64,000 nucleotides of DNA from Mesorhizobium loti CJ3sym (GTDB lineage: Bacteria; Pseudomonadota; Alphaproteobacteria; Rhizobiales; Rhizobiaceae). The notes beneath the pieces are model-generated. The model had not been told where the DNA came from and ran no database searches. It saw nothing but the letters and a program-made list of their open reading frames with translations. Location of the stretch: assembly GCF_000472785.1 (NCBI RefSeq), contig NZ_AXAL01000013.1, positions 162,183 through 226,182 on the forward strand. Reading direction: 5' to 3'. The position numbers were made by a program, and so were the translations under genes. Shown one piece after another: positions 16,908 through 25,806 of this stretch (positions are counted from its first letter, which is position 1; every line of letters starts with the position of its first letter).

Positions 16908-17815
16908 TTACCGGTAACCCGTTGCGTCAGCAGGCTTGCCGGCATCCTGCACTTCCGGCACATAGCGCCAGGCATCGGGCCGCGAACCGTCGAGGTCGGT
17001 GAAACCATAGACCTGCGCCAACCCACCGCTGGATAGCGACTGTCCGTTCCAGCGCGCGCGGTTCGGATCCGCCGCCAAGGCGGTAACGGCGCGCCCAACG
17101 AAGCGCGGCGTCTCGGAAATGACGAAATGCGGCACAGTGGCGGTTGCATCGCGCCAGTTCTCCTCACGCACCCCAAAGGCCTCCAGCATCATTTCCGAGC
17201 GCAGCCAGCCGGGCGTCAACGAGACTGACGTGGCGCCATGTTTCGCAAGGTCCTTGGCGTGCGCCCAGGCCATGCGGTTCACCGCAACCTTGGCCAGGTC
17301 GTAGAAGGGCGACAGCCGGTAGGGTCAGCATTGTATTCGGCCGTGCCGTCGGTGACTTCGACCAGCAGTCCGCCCGCCCGCTCGATCATGAGGGGCAGCG
17401 CATGATGGGCGGTGATCAAATGCGTGTCGATGGCCAGCCGCAGCATGCGCAAGCCGTTTTCCAGATTGTGCTCCCAGACAGGCTTGTCCCATTCGAACAG
17501 TTTTTCGCCGCCCCAGATGTCGTTGACGAGTATGTCGAGCTGACCCTGTTCAGTGCGGATGCGTTCGACCAGACTTCGTACATCGTCGGCAACCAGATGA
17601 TCGACCTGTACGGCGATGCCCTTGCCTCCGTTCGCGGAGACCAGTTCCGCCGTTTCTTCAATGGTTTCGGATCGGGCATACTCTGATTTTTGGCTGCGTG
17701 TCGTGCGCCCGGTGACATAGACGGTGGCGCCGGCAGCTCCTAGCTCAACAGCGATACCGCGCCCGGCGCCACGCGTGGCGCCGGCGACCAATGCGACTTT
17801 TCCTTGCAACGTCAT
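16908..17815 (-). pseudogene. SDR family oxidoreductase with a frameshift
   Basis: Reading from 17815 (MTLQGKVALVAGATRGAGRG) the frame encodes a normal SDR N-terminus with the TGxxxGxG-type NAD(P) motif and LVNDIWGGE, down to TAEYNADP near 17330. The rest of the protein (YRLSPFYDLAKVAVNRMAWAH...) continues in another frame to the stop at 16908. Adding one C to the CCC run near 17322-17325 restores one reading frame of about 300 codons with the YxxxK-like region intact. Either the gene is broken or this is a sequencing error. It is divergent from a tetR gene. Confidence 0.85.
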
Positions 17816-17876
17816 TGAACTCTCCCGAAAACGGTACGATCGATAAACTGAGCTGGCTTCCGCCGCTCCCGTCATA

Positions 17877-17898
17877 TATAAATGATCATTCGGTTATA
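17877..17898. promoter_or_regulatory. Candidate TetR operator between SDR and tetR
   Basis: AATGATCATT at 17881-17890 is a perfect palindrome flanked by TATA on both sides, in the 96-bp gap between the divergent SDR gene and tetR. Such a site would allow autoregulation and control of the SDR gene. Confidence 0.5.
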
Positions 17899-17911
17899 TT
17901 GAGATGTCAAG

Positions 17912-18490
17912 ATGACAAGACCAAAAACCCAGTCGGACGAGCAGGTGCTGGAGGCAGCGCTTCGGCTAATCCATGGGCATGGTCCGGAGGCGCTCACTTT
18001 CGATCGGCTGGCAAAGGCTTGCGGCCTTTCCGGCGCAACTCTGGTGCAGCGTTTTGGAAACAAGGCGCGGTTGAAACAACGCACTCTTCTGCATGCCTGG
18101 GATGATCTAGACGACAAGACCAGGACACTGGGCATCACGATCGCTAGGACACCGGCTGGCGCGATCGAGTTGCTGATGGCGCTATCGCAAGGCTATGGCG
18201 GCATCGAGTCCTATGCCGAAGGGCTGCTTGTCCTGCGCGAGGATCTGCGCGATCCCCTGCTCCGGGCGCGGGGTGCGGCCTGGAAGGCATCCCTGTCCAA
18301 AATCCTTGCGGATTGCTTCGCGGAGATGCCCGCGCCGCCACAGGACATTGGCCTGCTGATGGCATCGCATTGGCAGGGATCGCTGCTGTGGTGGAGTTTC
18401 GACCCGACGATCGACTTGGCTGCCTATGTCGAGGACAGTCTCAACCGTTTCGTCGCCGCCATCACAAGGACAGCGGCCCGAAAACCGTGA
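17912..18490 (+). CDS. TetR family transcriptional regulator
   Basis: 192 aa. The N-terminal helix-turn-helix (about residues 24-47) reads LTFDRLAKACGLSGATLVQRFG, where most TetR proteins have YxHF or YYHF at the end; the rest is a helical ligand domain. It is divergent from the frameshifted SDR gene with a palindrome between them, the standard layout of a local repressor. The ligand is unknown. It runs convergent to the MFS gene, with 38 bp between the stops. Confidence 0.88.
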   Translation: MTRPKTQSDEQVLEAALRLIHGHGPEALTFDRLAKACGLSGATLVQRFGNKARLKQRTLLHAWDDLDDKTRTLGITIARTPAGAIELLMALSQGYGGIESYAEGLLVLREDLRDPLLRARGAAWKASLSKILADCFAEMPAPPQDIGLLMASHWQGSLLWWSFDPTIDLAAYVEDSLNRFVAAITRTAARKP

Positions 18491-18528
18491 TGGTTCTTGG
18501 GCCGCTGCCGGGGATGGCTATTGAGAGG

Positions 18529-19743
18529 CTATTCGGCCTGCTTGGGGCCGCGCAGGAACACCACGATGGCTGCCAGCAGCGTTGCCGCGCCGCAATAGGC
18601 GAAGGCGCTGGCGACGCCGGCATGGTCGACCAGCAGGCCGCCGAAGACGGCGCCGAGCGCAATCGCCACCTGGAACGTCGCCACCATCAGCCCGCCAGCG
18701 CTTTCGGCCTGGTCGGGGGCTGCCCGCACCAGCCAGCTCTGCAGCCCAACCGGCACCGCGCCGAAGGCAAAGCCCCAGGCGGCAACGGCGGCAGCGGCGA
18801 CCGTCGGCGAGGCGCCGAAGATCAGCATCGAGGCGGCCGCCAGGGCGATCAGCAAGGGCGCCAGCGCGACCGCGGTCTTGAGGTTGCGCTCGGCCAGGAT
18901 GCCGCCGGCTATATTGCCGAAGAAACCGCCAATGCCATAGGCCAGCAGCACGAGTGAGATCGTCTCGATGTGGAGCACCGGCACTTTTTCGAGGAAGGGG
19001 CGCACATAGGTGAAGCCGGCAAAGTGCCCGGACGCGACCAGCAGCACGACCAGCAGAGCCACCCGGATCGACGGCCGTTCCAGCACCTCGAGCAAGGTGC
19101 GGAAACTCGCGACACCCACAGGCGGCAGCTTCGGAATGGTCGCCACCTGGACCAGCAGCGCCAGCGCCGCGACCACTGTCGCGATCATGAAGGCCGTGCG
19201 CCAGCCCCAAATGTCGCCGACATAGGCCCCGACAGGAGCAGCAGTGACGGTGGCCAGCGAAACGCCGGTCAGGATGATCGACATGGCGCGCGGCATCAGC
19301 CGCATCGGCACCAGCCGCAGCGCCATGGCCGCCGACATCGCCCAGAAACCGCCGAGGGCTACGCCGAGCACAACCCGGGCCAGCAGAAGCACGGTGAGCG
19401 ACGCGGCGAAGGTGGCCAGAAGGTTGGACAGGATCAGGAACCCTGTCAGCATCCACATCACGAACCTGCGATCCATGCGCCTGGTGATGATCGCCATGGT
19501 CGGCGCGGCGATTGCCGCAACGATGGCGGTCGCTGTCACCGCTTGCCCGGCCACGCCTTCGCTGACGCCGAGATCGCGCGCCATCGGCGTCAGCAGGCTG
19601 GCGGGCAGGAATTCGGCGGTGACCAGTCCGAACACGCCAAGCGCCAGTGAGACTACGGCACCCCAGGCCGGTTCGGCTCTCTCGTCGGATTCTGCGGGGT
19701 TCGGAAGTGTGGCGTCGATCACGCCTGTAGAGGGGTCGGCCAT
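18529..19743 (-). CDS. MFS transporter, probable drug/metabolite efflux
   Basis: 404-aa membrane protein with about 12 hydrophobic segments. The conserved loop between segments 2 and 3 is partly visible (ITRRMDRRFVMW), and segment 1 contains LGVFGLVTAEFLPASLL, as in the arabinose/chloramphenicol efflux group (AraJ/YdhP-like). ATG 19743 is chosen because GGAGAC precedes it; the open frame upstream encodes only repeat-derived peptide. It exports an unknown small compound. A divergent AraC-type gene may control it. Confidence 0.87.
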   Translation of the reverse strand: MADPSTGVIDATLPNPAESDERAEPAWGAVVSLALGVFGLVTAEFLPASLLTPMARDLGVSEGVAGQAVTATAIVAAIAAPTMAIITRRMDRRFVMWMLTGFLILSNLLATFAASLTVLLLARVVLGVALGGFWAMSAAMALRLVPMRLMPRAMSIILTGVSLATVTAAPVGAYVGDIWGWRTAFMIATVVAALALLVQVATIPKLPPVGVASFRTLLEVLERPSIRVALLVVLLVASGHFAGFTYVRPFLEKVPVLHIETISLVLLAYGIGGFFGNIAGGILAERNLKTAVALAPLLIALAAASMLIFGASPTVAAAAVAAWGFAFGAVPVGLQSWLVRAAPDQAESAGGLMVATFQVAIALGAVFGGLLVDHAGVASAFAYCGAATLLAAIVVFLRGPKQAE

Positions 19744-19766
19744 GGTCAGTCTCCGGTCTGTTCGCA

Positions 19767-19911
19767 GCGCCACATAGGGAATGACCGACCGGGGCTTCCA
19801 CCCGTTACATGCCTTGCCGTCACGGCTTGGCAGTATGGCCGGCTTCCAGCCTGTTTGCACCGCAACATTTGGCTGCACTGCAACATAGGGAGTGACGGCC
19901 TGGAGTTTCCA
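19767..19911. repeat. Imperfect direct repeats in the MFS/araC intergenic region
   Basis: 34-bp units at 19767-19800 and 19878-19911 share 26 positions and sit 111 bp apart; both contain ACATAGGGA-TGAC. A partial third unit (GGCTTCCAGCC) lies between them. They occupy the promoter region of two divergent genes, so they may be regulatory or a repeat family. Confidence 0.65.
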
Positions 19912-19927
19912 TGTTAAAAACACCAAG

Positions 19928-20899
19928 ATGAACTACAATTCGTCCAAAGCTGCTTTGCCCGCGTCCGGCGACCCGCTGAGCGACATGCTGCGCGGCTTGC
20001 GACTCGACGGTGTCGACTATGGCCGTTGCGTGCTTGGCGAGCCCTGGGCCGTTTCATTTCCCGCGCAGAAAGCGGCGCGATTCCATTTCATCGGGCAGCA
20101 AAGCTGCTGGCTGTTCTCGCCATCTAAGGAGTGGATCGAGCTGTCGGTTGGCGACGCGCTGCTGATCCCGCGCGGCGACGAGCATATTCTGGCCAGCGCG
20201 CCAGGCGTGCCGCCCGTTCCGATCGGCCGCTACTCAATCGAACCGGTATGCGACAACATCTACGACGTCTCAAACGGCTGCGATGGCTGCAAGACGTTGC
20301 TGTTCTGCGGCAGCATGCATTTCAACCTCGACGGCTCGCACCCCCTGCTCGACATGATGCCCAGTCTGATGCAGGCGCATAAGTTGATGACCAACGCGCC
20401 GGGCATCCAGCATTTGCTCGATGCCATGGCCGGCGAAGTGACGATGGACCGGGTCGGTTCCGGCGGTATTCTGGCGCGCCTTGCCGACGTGCTCGCCGCC
20501 ACCATCATCCGCTCCTGGGTGGAAAATGGCTGCGGCGATGCCTCCGGCTGGATTGCCGCCGTCCGCAATCCCGATGTCGGCAAGGTGCTCGCCGCCATTC
20601 ACCTGCAGCCCGACCGCGACTGGACGGTCGAGGCGCTGGCCAGGATGATGGGCGCTTCGCGCTCCGCCTTCGCCCAGCGCTTTGCCACTGTCGTCGGCGA
20701 AACGCCGGCCAAATACGTGCTGCGCGTGCGCATGCACCAGGCGCGGCAATGGCTTACCCGCGACGGTTTGAGGGTGTCGGTGACGGCGGCGAAACTGGGT
20801 TACGACTCGGAAGCCTCCTTCAGCCGCGCCTTCAAGCGGGTGATGGGCGTGGCGCCGAGCCATCTGCGCAATACCGGCGACAGCAACACCCACAGCTGA
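19928..20899 (+). CDS. AraC family transcriptional regulator with cupin domain
   Basis: 323 aa. The N-terminal half is a cupin_6-like sensing domain (about residues 10-190), including SVGDALLIPRGDEH. The C-terminal 100 residues carry two helix-turn-helix motifs, DWTVEALARMMGASRSAFAQRF and VTAAKLGYDSEASFSRAFKR, and the typical end GVAPSHLR. It is probably a local activator or repressor of the divergent MFS gene. Related proteins often control efflux pumps or dehydrogenases of the same locus. Confidence 0.9.
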   Translation: MNYNSSKAALPASGDPLSDMLRGLRLDGVDYGRCVLGEPWAVSFPAQKAARFHFIGQQSCWLFSPSKEWIELSVGDALLIPRGDEHILASAPGVPPVPIGRYSIEPVCDNIYDVSNGCDGCKTLLFCGSMHFNLDGSHPLLDMMPSLMQAHKLMTNAPGIQHLLDAMAGEVTMDRVGSGGILARLADVLAATIIRSWVENGCGDASGWIAAVRNPDVGKVLAAIHLQPDRDWTVEALARMMGASRSAFAQRFATVVGETPAKYVLRVRMHQARQWLTRDGLRVSVTAAKLGYDSEASFSRAFKRVMGVAPSHLRNTGDSNTHS

Positions 20900-21020
20900 G
20901 ATTCGGATTCGGTACGTCCCGTCAGTCCCTCTCCGGGCTGGAGAAATTGCCAAATCTTTTGGACGGCATGTCATTGCACGCCGGCAGAACCGCCATAGTC
21001 TGGCAGGCGGAGGAACCGCC

Positions 21021-21452
21021 ATGCCCAATCGTTCTGCATTTCTAGTGCTCGCCACTCTGTGCGTCTTTCCCACTCGCGCCTTCGCCCTTGAGGACAGCTA
21101 TCTTCCGGCCGACAAGATCCCCTATGTTGCCGAGGCGCCAGACCAGCCGCAGCGCCTCGGACCGCTGTGGGGCGATAGGGCTAAGGGCCTGGCAGGAACA
21201 TTGCTGAAGGTTCCCGGCAACTGGCGGGCTCCGGTCCATGCGCACACCGCCGACTACCGCGCGGTGGTCATAAAGGGGCTGTGGGCACATTGGCAGCCGC
21301 AAGGTGGCGAAGCGACCAAGGTCGAACTGCCTCCGGGATCCTACTGGACCCAGAAGGCCAATGAGATGCATGACGACGCCTGTCTGTCCGACACGGAGTG
21401 CGTGATCCTGCTGCTCAACGACACGCCCTACGAAACCTACCTGCCGAAATAG
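21021..21452 (+). CDS. Secreted cupin-like protein (DUF4437 type)
   Basis: 143 aa. The first 22 residues are a signal peptide (FLVLATLCVFPTRAFA). The mature protein looks like a small cupin: APVHAHTADYRAVVIKGLWAHW, then PPGSYWTQKANEMHDDAC, with His residues that could bind a metal. DUF4437-type proteins have this length and layout; their function is unknown. GGAGGA at 21009-21014 sets the start. The gene is convergent to the ABC operon and stands alone. Confidence 0.72.
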   Translation: MPNRSAFLVLATLCVFPTRAFALEDSYLPADKIPYVAEAPDQPQRLGPLWGDRAKGLAGTLLKVPGNWRAPVHAHTADYRAVVIKGLWAHWQPQGGEATKVELPPGSYWTQKANEMHDDACLSDTECVILLLNDTPYETYLPK

Positions 21453-21464
21453 GCGAGGTGCGGC

Positions 21465-22550
21465 TTACGACGCGTGCCGCAAGCTGACACCACTGCCCTT
21501 GTCGAACAGCACAACCTTGTCCGGGTTCCAGGCAAAGCGCACCGGCTGTTCGATGGCGACATCGGTTCTGGCCGGCACCGTGGCGCGCAGCGTCGTGTCG
21601 CCGACCCGCAGCGTCAGGATCTTCTCCACGCCATGGTTCTCGACATCGTGGACGCGTGCCTCGACCGGCGCGCCGCTCTCGAGATAGACATCCTCGGGAC
21701 GGATGCCGAAGACGAGCGGGCGACCGTCGGTCGCCGCACTCGTCTTGGCTCCCCCTGAGAAAGGCAATTCGAAATTCAACGGCGCCATCACCGCGCGGCC
21801 GTTCACCAATCTGCCGTCGATGAGGTTCATCGGCGGCGAGCCGACGAAGCTTGCCACATAGGTGTCGCGCGGGTTGTTGTAGATCTCGTGCGGCGTGCCG
21901 GTCTGGACGATGCGGCCATGATTCAAGACGCCGACCTTGTCACCCATCGACATCGCCTCGATCTGGTCGTGGGTGACGAACAGGAAGGTGGCGCCAAGCT
22001 GTATCTGCAGGTTCTTCAACTCCGTGCGCAGCGCCTCGCGCAGCTTGGCGTCGAGCGCCGACAGTGGCTCGTCCATCAGGAACACACGCGGCTTGCGCAC
22101 GATGGCGCGGCCGATCGAGACGCGCTGCATCTCGCCGCCCGACAGCCGGTCGGTCTTGCGATCGAGCAGATGTTCTATCCGCAGTGTACGCGCGGCGCGG
22201 TCGACGCGATCCTTGATCTCGGCGTCGGGCAGACGGCGGATCTTCGGCTTTAGCGGGAATTCAAGGTTCTCCCGCACCGTGTAGCGCGGATAGAGCGAGT
22301 ATTGCTGCAGCACGAGCGCCACGTCGCGCTCGGCCGCGCCCCAGTCGGCGACATCGACGCCGTCGATGAAGACCTGACCTTCGCTGGGCTTTTCGAGACC
22401 AGCGATCAGCCGCAGCGTCGTCGTCTTGCCAGCCCCTGTTTCGCCGAGCAGCACGAAGAACTCGCCATCGGCGATATCGAGATCGAGCCCGGTCAGAGCC
22501 GTGTGGTTGCCGAAGGTCTTGGAAATGTTCTTGAGCTGGATATGGGCCAT
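21465..22550 (-). CDS. Carbohydrate ABC importer ATPase (UgpC/MalK type), second subunit
   Basis: 361 aa. Walker A is GETGAGKTTT (about 36-45), the signature LSGGEMQRVSIGRAI (about 135-149), Walker B VFLMDEPLSALD (about 155-166) and the H-loop VTHDQIEAMSMGD. The C-terminal 120 residues form a TOBE/MalK regulatory domain (FGIRPEDVYLE). It is the last gene of the importer operon and starts at the TAATG junction with the other ATPase gene, so they are co-translated. Two distinct ATPases suggest a heterodimeric motor. Confidence 0.9.
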   Translation of the reverse strand: MAHIQLKNISKTFGNHTALTGLDLDIADGEFFVLLGETGAGKTTTLRLIAGLEKPSEGQVFIDGVDVADWGAAERDVALVLQQYSLYPRYTVRENLEFPLKPKIRRLPDAEIKDRVDRAARTLRIEHLLDRKTDRLSGGEMQRVSIGRAIVRKPRVFLMDEPLSALDAKLREALRTELKNLQIQLGATFLFVTHDQIEAMSMGDKVGVLNHGRIVQTGTPHEIYNNPRDTYVASFVGSPPMNLIDGRLVNGRAVMAPLNFELPFSGGAKTSAATDGRPLVFGIRPEDVYLESGAPVEARVHDVENHGVEKILTLRVGDTTLRATVPARTDVAIEQPVRFAWNPDKVVLFDKGSGVSLRHAS

Positions 22551-23653
22551 TACAGTCTCACATCAAGCGATTTGCCGCTTGCCTTGTCGAAGAAATGGGC
22601 CTGCGTCGGATCGATCCGGGCAAAGACTTTCTCACCCGGCCCGGCGACGAAGCCACTCTTGGTGCGCGCGCGCAGCATCTTCGAGCCGACCTTCAGGTCG
22701 ACGATGTCGAAGGAGCCAAGCGGTTCGACGATCTGCGTCTCGACCGCCATGAACCCCTCCGCCGCGTCACGGCGAATGAGCACGCCTTCCGGCCGGATGC
22801 CGAGCGCCAGTTCGCCACCGGCATGGCCGTTGAGCTTCGACAGCAGCGTGCGCGGAAACTCGAAACCCGAAGCCGCTCCACCCACCGTTACCGAAGCCGA
22901 CGACGCCGTCTCGGCAACCGCCGCGTCGGCGACATTCATCACCGGGCTGCCGACGAATTGCGCCACGAACAGATTGGCCGGGCGCGAATAGACCTCGTCG
23001 GGCGAGCCGACCTGCTGCAGCACGCCCTCATGCATGATGACGATGCGGTCGGCGAGGCTCATCGCCTCGATCTGGTCGTGCGTGACATAGATGGTGGTCG
23101 AGCCCTGCTTGATGTGCAGCCGCTTGATCTCGGCGCGCATCTCCTCGCGCAGCTTGGCGTCGAGCGCGCCGATCGGCTCGTCCATCAGCATCGCCTTCGG
23201 CCGTCGCACCAGCGCCCGACCGATGGCGACACGCTGCATGTCGCCGCCCGACAACGCCGATGGCTTCTTGGCCAGCAGATCGGTTATCTGCAGCGTCTTG
23301 GCGACCGAGCGCACTTCCTGGTCGATCTCCGCCTTGCTCTTGCGCGTGGCGCGCAAGGGAAAGGCGATGTTCTCGTAGACGCTCATATGCGGGTAAAGCG
23401 AGAACGACTGGAACACCATGGCGATGTCGCGATCGGCGGCCTTGAGATGCTGGACCGGCTTGCCGTCGATGAGGATGTCGCCCTCGTCGATCGTTTCCAG
23501 CCCGGCGACCGCGCGCAAGGTCGTCGTCTTGCCGCAGCCCGACTGGCCGAGCAGGACGATGAACTCGTTGTCCGCGATCTTTAGGTTGAGGTCCTTGATG
23601 ACCTGGACGGCGCCGAAGAACTTCTGGACGCCGCGAAGCTCGATCTGGGTCAA
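22550..23653 (-). CDS. Carbohydrate ABC importer ATPase (UgpC/MalK type), first subunit
   Basis: 367 aa beginning at a TTG that overlaps the previous stop (TTGA). Walker A GQSGCGKTTTLRAVAG (about 36-51), signature LSGGDMQRVAIGRAL, Walker B AMLMDEPIGALDA, H-loop VTHDQIEAMSLAD and a C-terminal TOBE region (ALGIRPEGVLIRRD). It is about the same length as the next ATPase but clearly different in sequence. In rhizobial glycerol importers (GlpS/GlpT) two ATPases are likewise encoded side by side. Confidence 0.9.
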   Translation of the reverse strand: MTQIELRGVQKFFGAVQVIKDLNLKIADNEFIVLLGQSGCGKTTTLRAVAGLETIDEGDILIDGKPVQHLKAADRDIAMVFQSFSLYPHMSVYENIAFPLRATRKSKAEIDQEVRSVAKTLQITDLLAKKPSALSGGDMQRVAIGRALVRRPKAMLMDEPIGALDAKLREEMRAEIKRLHIKQGSTTIYVTHDQIEAMSLADRIVIMHEGVLQQVGSPDEVYSRPANLFVAQFVGSPVMNVADAAVAETASSASVTVGGAASGFEFPRTLLSKLNGHAGGELALGIRPEGVLIRRDAAEGFMAVETQIVEPLGSFDIVDLKVGSKMLRARTKSGFVAGPGEKVFARIDPTQAHFFDKASGKSLDVRL

Positions 23654-23874
23654 TGCTGTGCTCCCGGATTTCGCGCGGCATGACCGGTGCCGGCCTCCTC
23701 TTCAGGCGCGATCTTCGAGGTGATGTTGAAGCCGATTAGCCCGATCAGGATGATGGTCAGGCCGTATGTGTGCAGCAACATGTTCCAGGGCTGGCAGAGC
23801 GCTACGATGCCGAGCACCATGAGCACTTGACTACCAGGCTCCAGATATTTCTGATTGATGGCGCGAAAGCTCAT
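23650..23874 (-). CDS. Small membrane protein of the ABC importer operon
   Basis: 74 aa. Two hydrophobic stretches, about residues 16-31 (VLMVLGIVALCQPWNM) and 35-52 (YGLTIILIGLIGFNITSK), suggest two membrane spans with a polar C-terminus. It overlaps the permease gene at its start (ATGA) and the ATPase gene at its end (TTGA), so it is firmly within the operon. A small membrane protein is found at this place in rhizobial glycerol-type importers (GlpU, DUF2160-like), but sequence identity to that family cannot be claimed. Confidence 0.78.
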   Translation of the reverse strand: MSFRAINQKYLEPGSQVLMVLGIVALCQPWNMLLHTYGLTIILIGLIGFNITSKIAPEEEAGTGHAARNPGAQH

Positions 23875-24830
23875 TTGCGGATCGCTCCAAAGGACATGCC
23901 GCGCAACAGATGGTTGCGGAGCAGGAAGGTGAAGATCGCGACCGGCAGCAGGAACAGGAAGGTTCCGGCGGCAATCACCGTCCAGTCCGGCAGGCCGGAG
24001 CCGACCTGGCTCGGGATGAAGGGCGGCGCGGTCTGGGCGCGGCGGTTGGTCATGATCAGCGCGAAGGCATATTCGTTCCACGCCGTGATGAAGCAGAACA
24101 CAGCGGTGGCCGCGATGCCGGTGGCGGCCTCCGGCAACACGATCTTGAAGAAGGCCTCCATGCGCGTGTAGCCGTCGACCAGGGCTGCTTCCTCATACTC
24201 CTTCGGTATCTCGTCCATGAAGCCCTTCATCAGCCACACCGAGAAGGACAGGTTGAAGGCGGTGTAGAGGATGATCAGGCCGATGTGGGAATCGTTGAGT
24301 CCGACCGCGCGGTACATCAGGAACATCGGGATCGCCACCACCACCGGCGGCAGCATGCGCGTCGACAGGATGAAGAAGAGCAGATCCGCCTCCCCCTTAA
24401 CCTTGAAACGCGAGAAGCCATAGGCGGTGAACGTGCCCATGCCGACCGCCAGCACGGTCGAGGTGATGGCGATGATCAGCGAGTTCAGGAAGCGGCTCGG
24501 ATAGCCCGACCACTGCACCTGGTCCTTGCCGTCGCGCACGATCTTTTCGCCGCCGTCGAAGACGACGCGTTCCCACCATGGGGCCGCCGCGTACTCTTCC
24601 GGCGACGGCGGGCTGCGCATTTGCGAGCGCTTGGTGAACAGCTTCACGAAGGGCGAAATCTCGGGCTGGAAGACGACCGTCGGCGGGATGGTCGTGGCCA
24701 GATTGCGCGGCTTGAACGCCGTCGAGGCAATCCAGTAGATCGGCGCCAGGAAGATGATGGTCACCACCAAAACGGCGACGATGGCGATGCGGTTGAAGCC
24801 GATTTCGGAAGAAGTGCGGACTGCGGCCAT
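23871..24830 (-). CDS. Carbohydrate ABC importer permease (MalG/UgpE type)
   Basis: 319 aa. The first membrane segment is near residues 12-33 (NRIAIVAVLVVTIIFLAP), then a periplasmic loop of about 75 residues, and the transport domain from about 110. The EAA motif is visible: EYEEAALVDGYTRMEAFFKIVLP. It forms the channel with the other permease. The gene starts 1 bp after the previous stop and its end overlaps the small membrane protein gene. Confidence 0.92.
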   Translation of the reverse strand: MAAVRTSSEIGFNRIAIVAVLVVTIIFLAPIYWIASTAFKPRNLATTIPPTVVFQPEISPFVKLFTKRSQMRSPPSPEEYAAAPWWERVVFDGGEKIVRDGKDQVQWSGYPSRFLNSLIIAITSTVLAVGMGTFTAYGFSRFKVKGEADLLFFILSTRMLPPVVVAIPMFLMYRAVGLNDSHIGLIILYTAFNLSFSVWLMKGFMDEIPKEYEEAALVDGYTRMEAFFKIVLPEAATGIAATAVFCFITAWNEYAFALIMTNRRAQTAPPFIPSQVGSGLPDWTVIAAGTFLFLLPVAIFTFLLRNHLLRGMSFGAIRK

Positions 24831-24831
24831 C

Positions 24832-25725
24832 TCAGCGCTCCTTCACCTTGTTGAGATATTTGACGTAGATGTTGGTGATCGCCAGCACCATGATCAGCAC
24901 GATGTAGGCGAGCGCGCAGGAACGCCCCGTCTGCCATTCCTGGAACGCCATCTTGTAGAGCCGGATCGAGATCAGCTCGGCCGTCGGCTGGCTGGTCAGG
25001 ATGTAGGCAAGGTCGAAGGTCTTGAACGCTTCCATTGTGCGGAAGATGACCGCGATCATCAGGATCGGCGCCACCAGCGGCAGCGTGATGCGGAAGAAGG
25101 TGTAGAACGGCCCGGCACGATCGATCGCGGCGGCTTCGTAGAGGTGCTTCGGCACCGCCGACAGCCCGGCCAGCGACAACAGCATGACAAAGGGCGACCA
25201 CATCCAGATATCGGTCAGCGCAACCGCGTAGAGCGCCATCTTTGGGTCGGCCAGCCACTCGAAATTGCCGAGCCCGAGCGCATAGTTGATGACGCCCCAT
25301 GATGGGTCATAGAGCAACTTCCAGAACAGCCCTACAACAGCCATCGACAACATCATCGGCAGCAGCAGGAGCGTGGTGATAAGACCCTTGAGCGGGATAT
25401 CCCTGTTGAGCAGCATCGCCACGCCGAAGCCGACAAGCAGCTGGCCGGCGACAGAGATGATGACGTATTTCGCGGTAATGGCGAAGTTGGACCAGACATA
25501 GGGGTCGTTGAGCAGGTCGCGATAGTTCTGCAGCCCGACGAAATTCGCCGGCGCGTTGGTCGACGCGCGGAAGTCGGTGAAGGAATAGCCAAGCGAATAG
25601 ATCAGCGGAAAGATGTTGAAGACGATCAGGAACAGGACCGTCGGGATAATGAAGAGGTTGCGGATCGAAATGTCGCTCAGGCCGCGCGCGACCGCCCGCG
25701 AGGACCTGTCCAGCGTTGTGATCAT
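24832..25725 (-). CDS. Carbohydrate ABC importer permease (MalF/UgpA type)
   Basis: About 297 aa from ATG 25725; an in-frame TTG 12 bp further upstream is also possible, while the long upstream extension runs into the terminator-like hairpin and is unlikely. Membrane segments start near residue 21 (LFIIPTVLFLIVFNIFPLI), and the EAA motif reads HLYEAAAIDRAGPFYTFFRI. It pairs with the MalG-type permease encoded next. Confidence 0.9.
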   Translation of the reverse strand: MITTLDRSSRAVARGLSDISIRNLFIIPTVLFLIVFNIFPLIYSLGYSFTDFRASTNAPANFVGLQNYRDLLNDPYVWSNFAITAKYVIISVAGQLLVGFGVAMLLNRDIPLKGLITTLLLLPMMLSMAVVGLFWKLLYDPSWGVINYALGLGNFEWLADPKMALYAVALTDIWMWSPFVMLLSLAGLSAVPKHLYEAAAIDRAGPFYTFFRITLPLVAPILMIAVIFRTMEAFKTFDLAYILTSQPTAELISIRLYKMAFQEWQTGRSCALAYIVLIMVLAITNIYVKYLNKVKER

Positions 25726-25759
25726 CGTGGTCGCCAAGACCCCTGCTCCCGTTTGCAGA

Positions 25760-25793
25760 AAAAGAAACGGAGGAGGCACCAACGCCCCCTCCG
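25760..25793 (-). terminator. Hairpin after the binding-protein gene
   Basis: On the minus strand CGGAGGGGGCG pairs with the inverted arm ending CCTCCTCCG (25768-25793) and is followed by a T-rich run (TTTCTTTTTC, down to about 25758). It stands between the solute-binding-protein gene and the permease genes and probably gives partial termination. Confidence 0.75.
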
Positions 25794-25806
25794 TGATGCA
25801 TGATTG

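Noticed and set aside
19744..19926. N-terminal extension of the MFS protein
   Set aside because: The 61 extra residues are encoded by the direct repeats; a good RBS and a normal first membrane region support the start at 19743.
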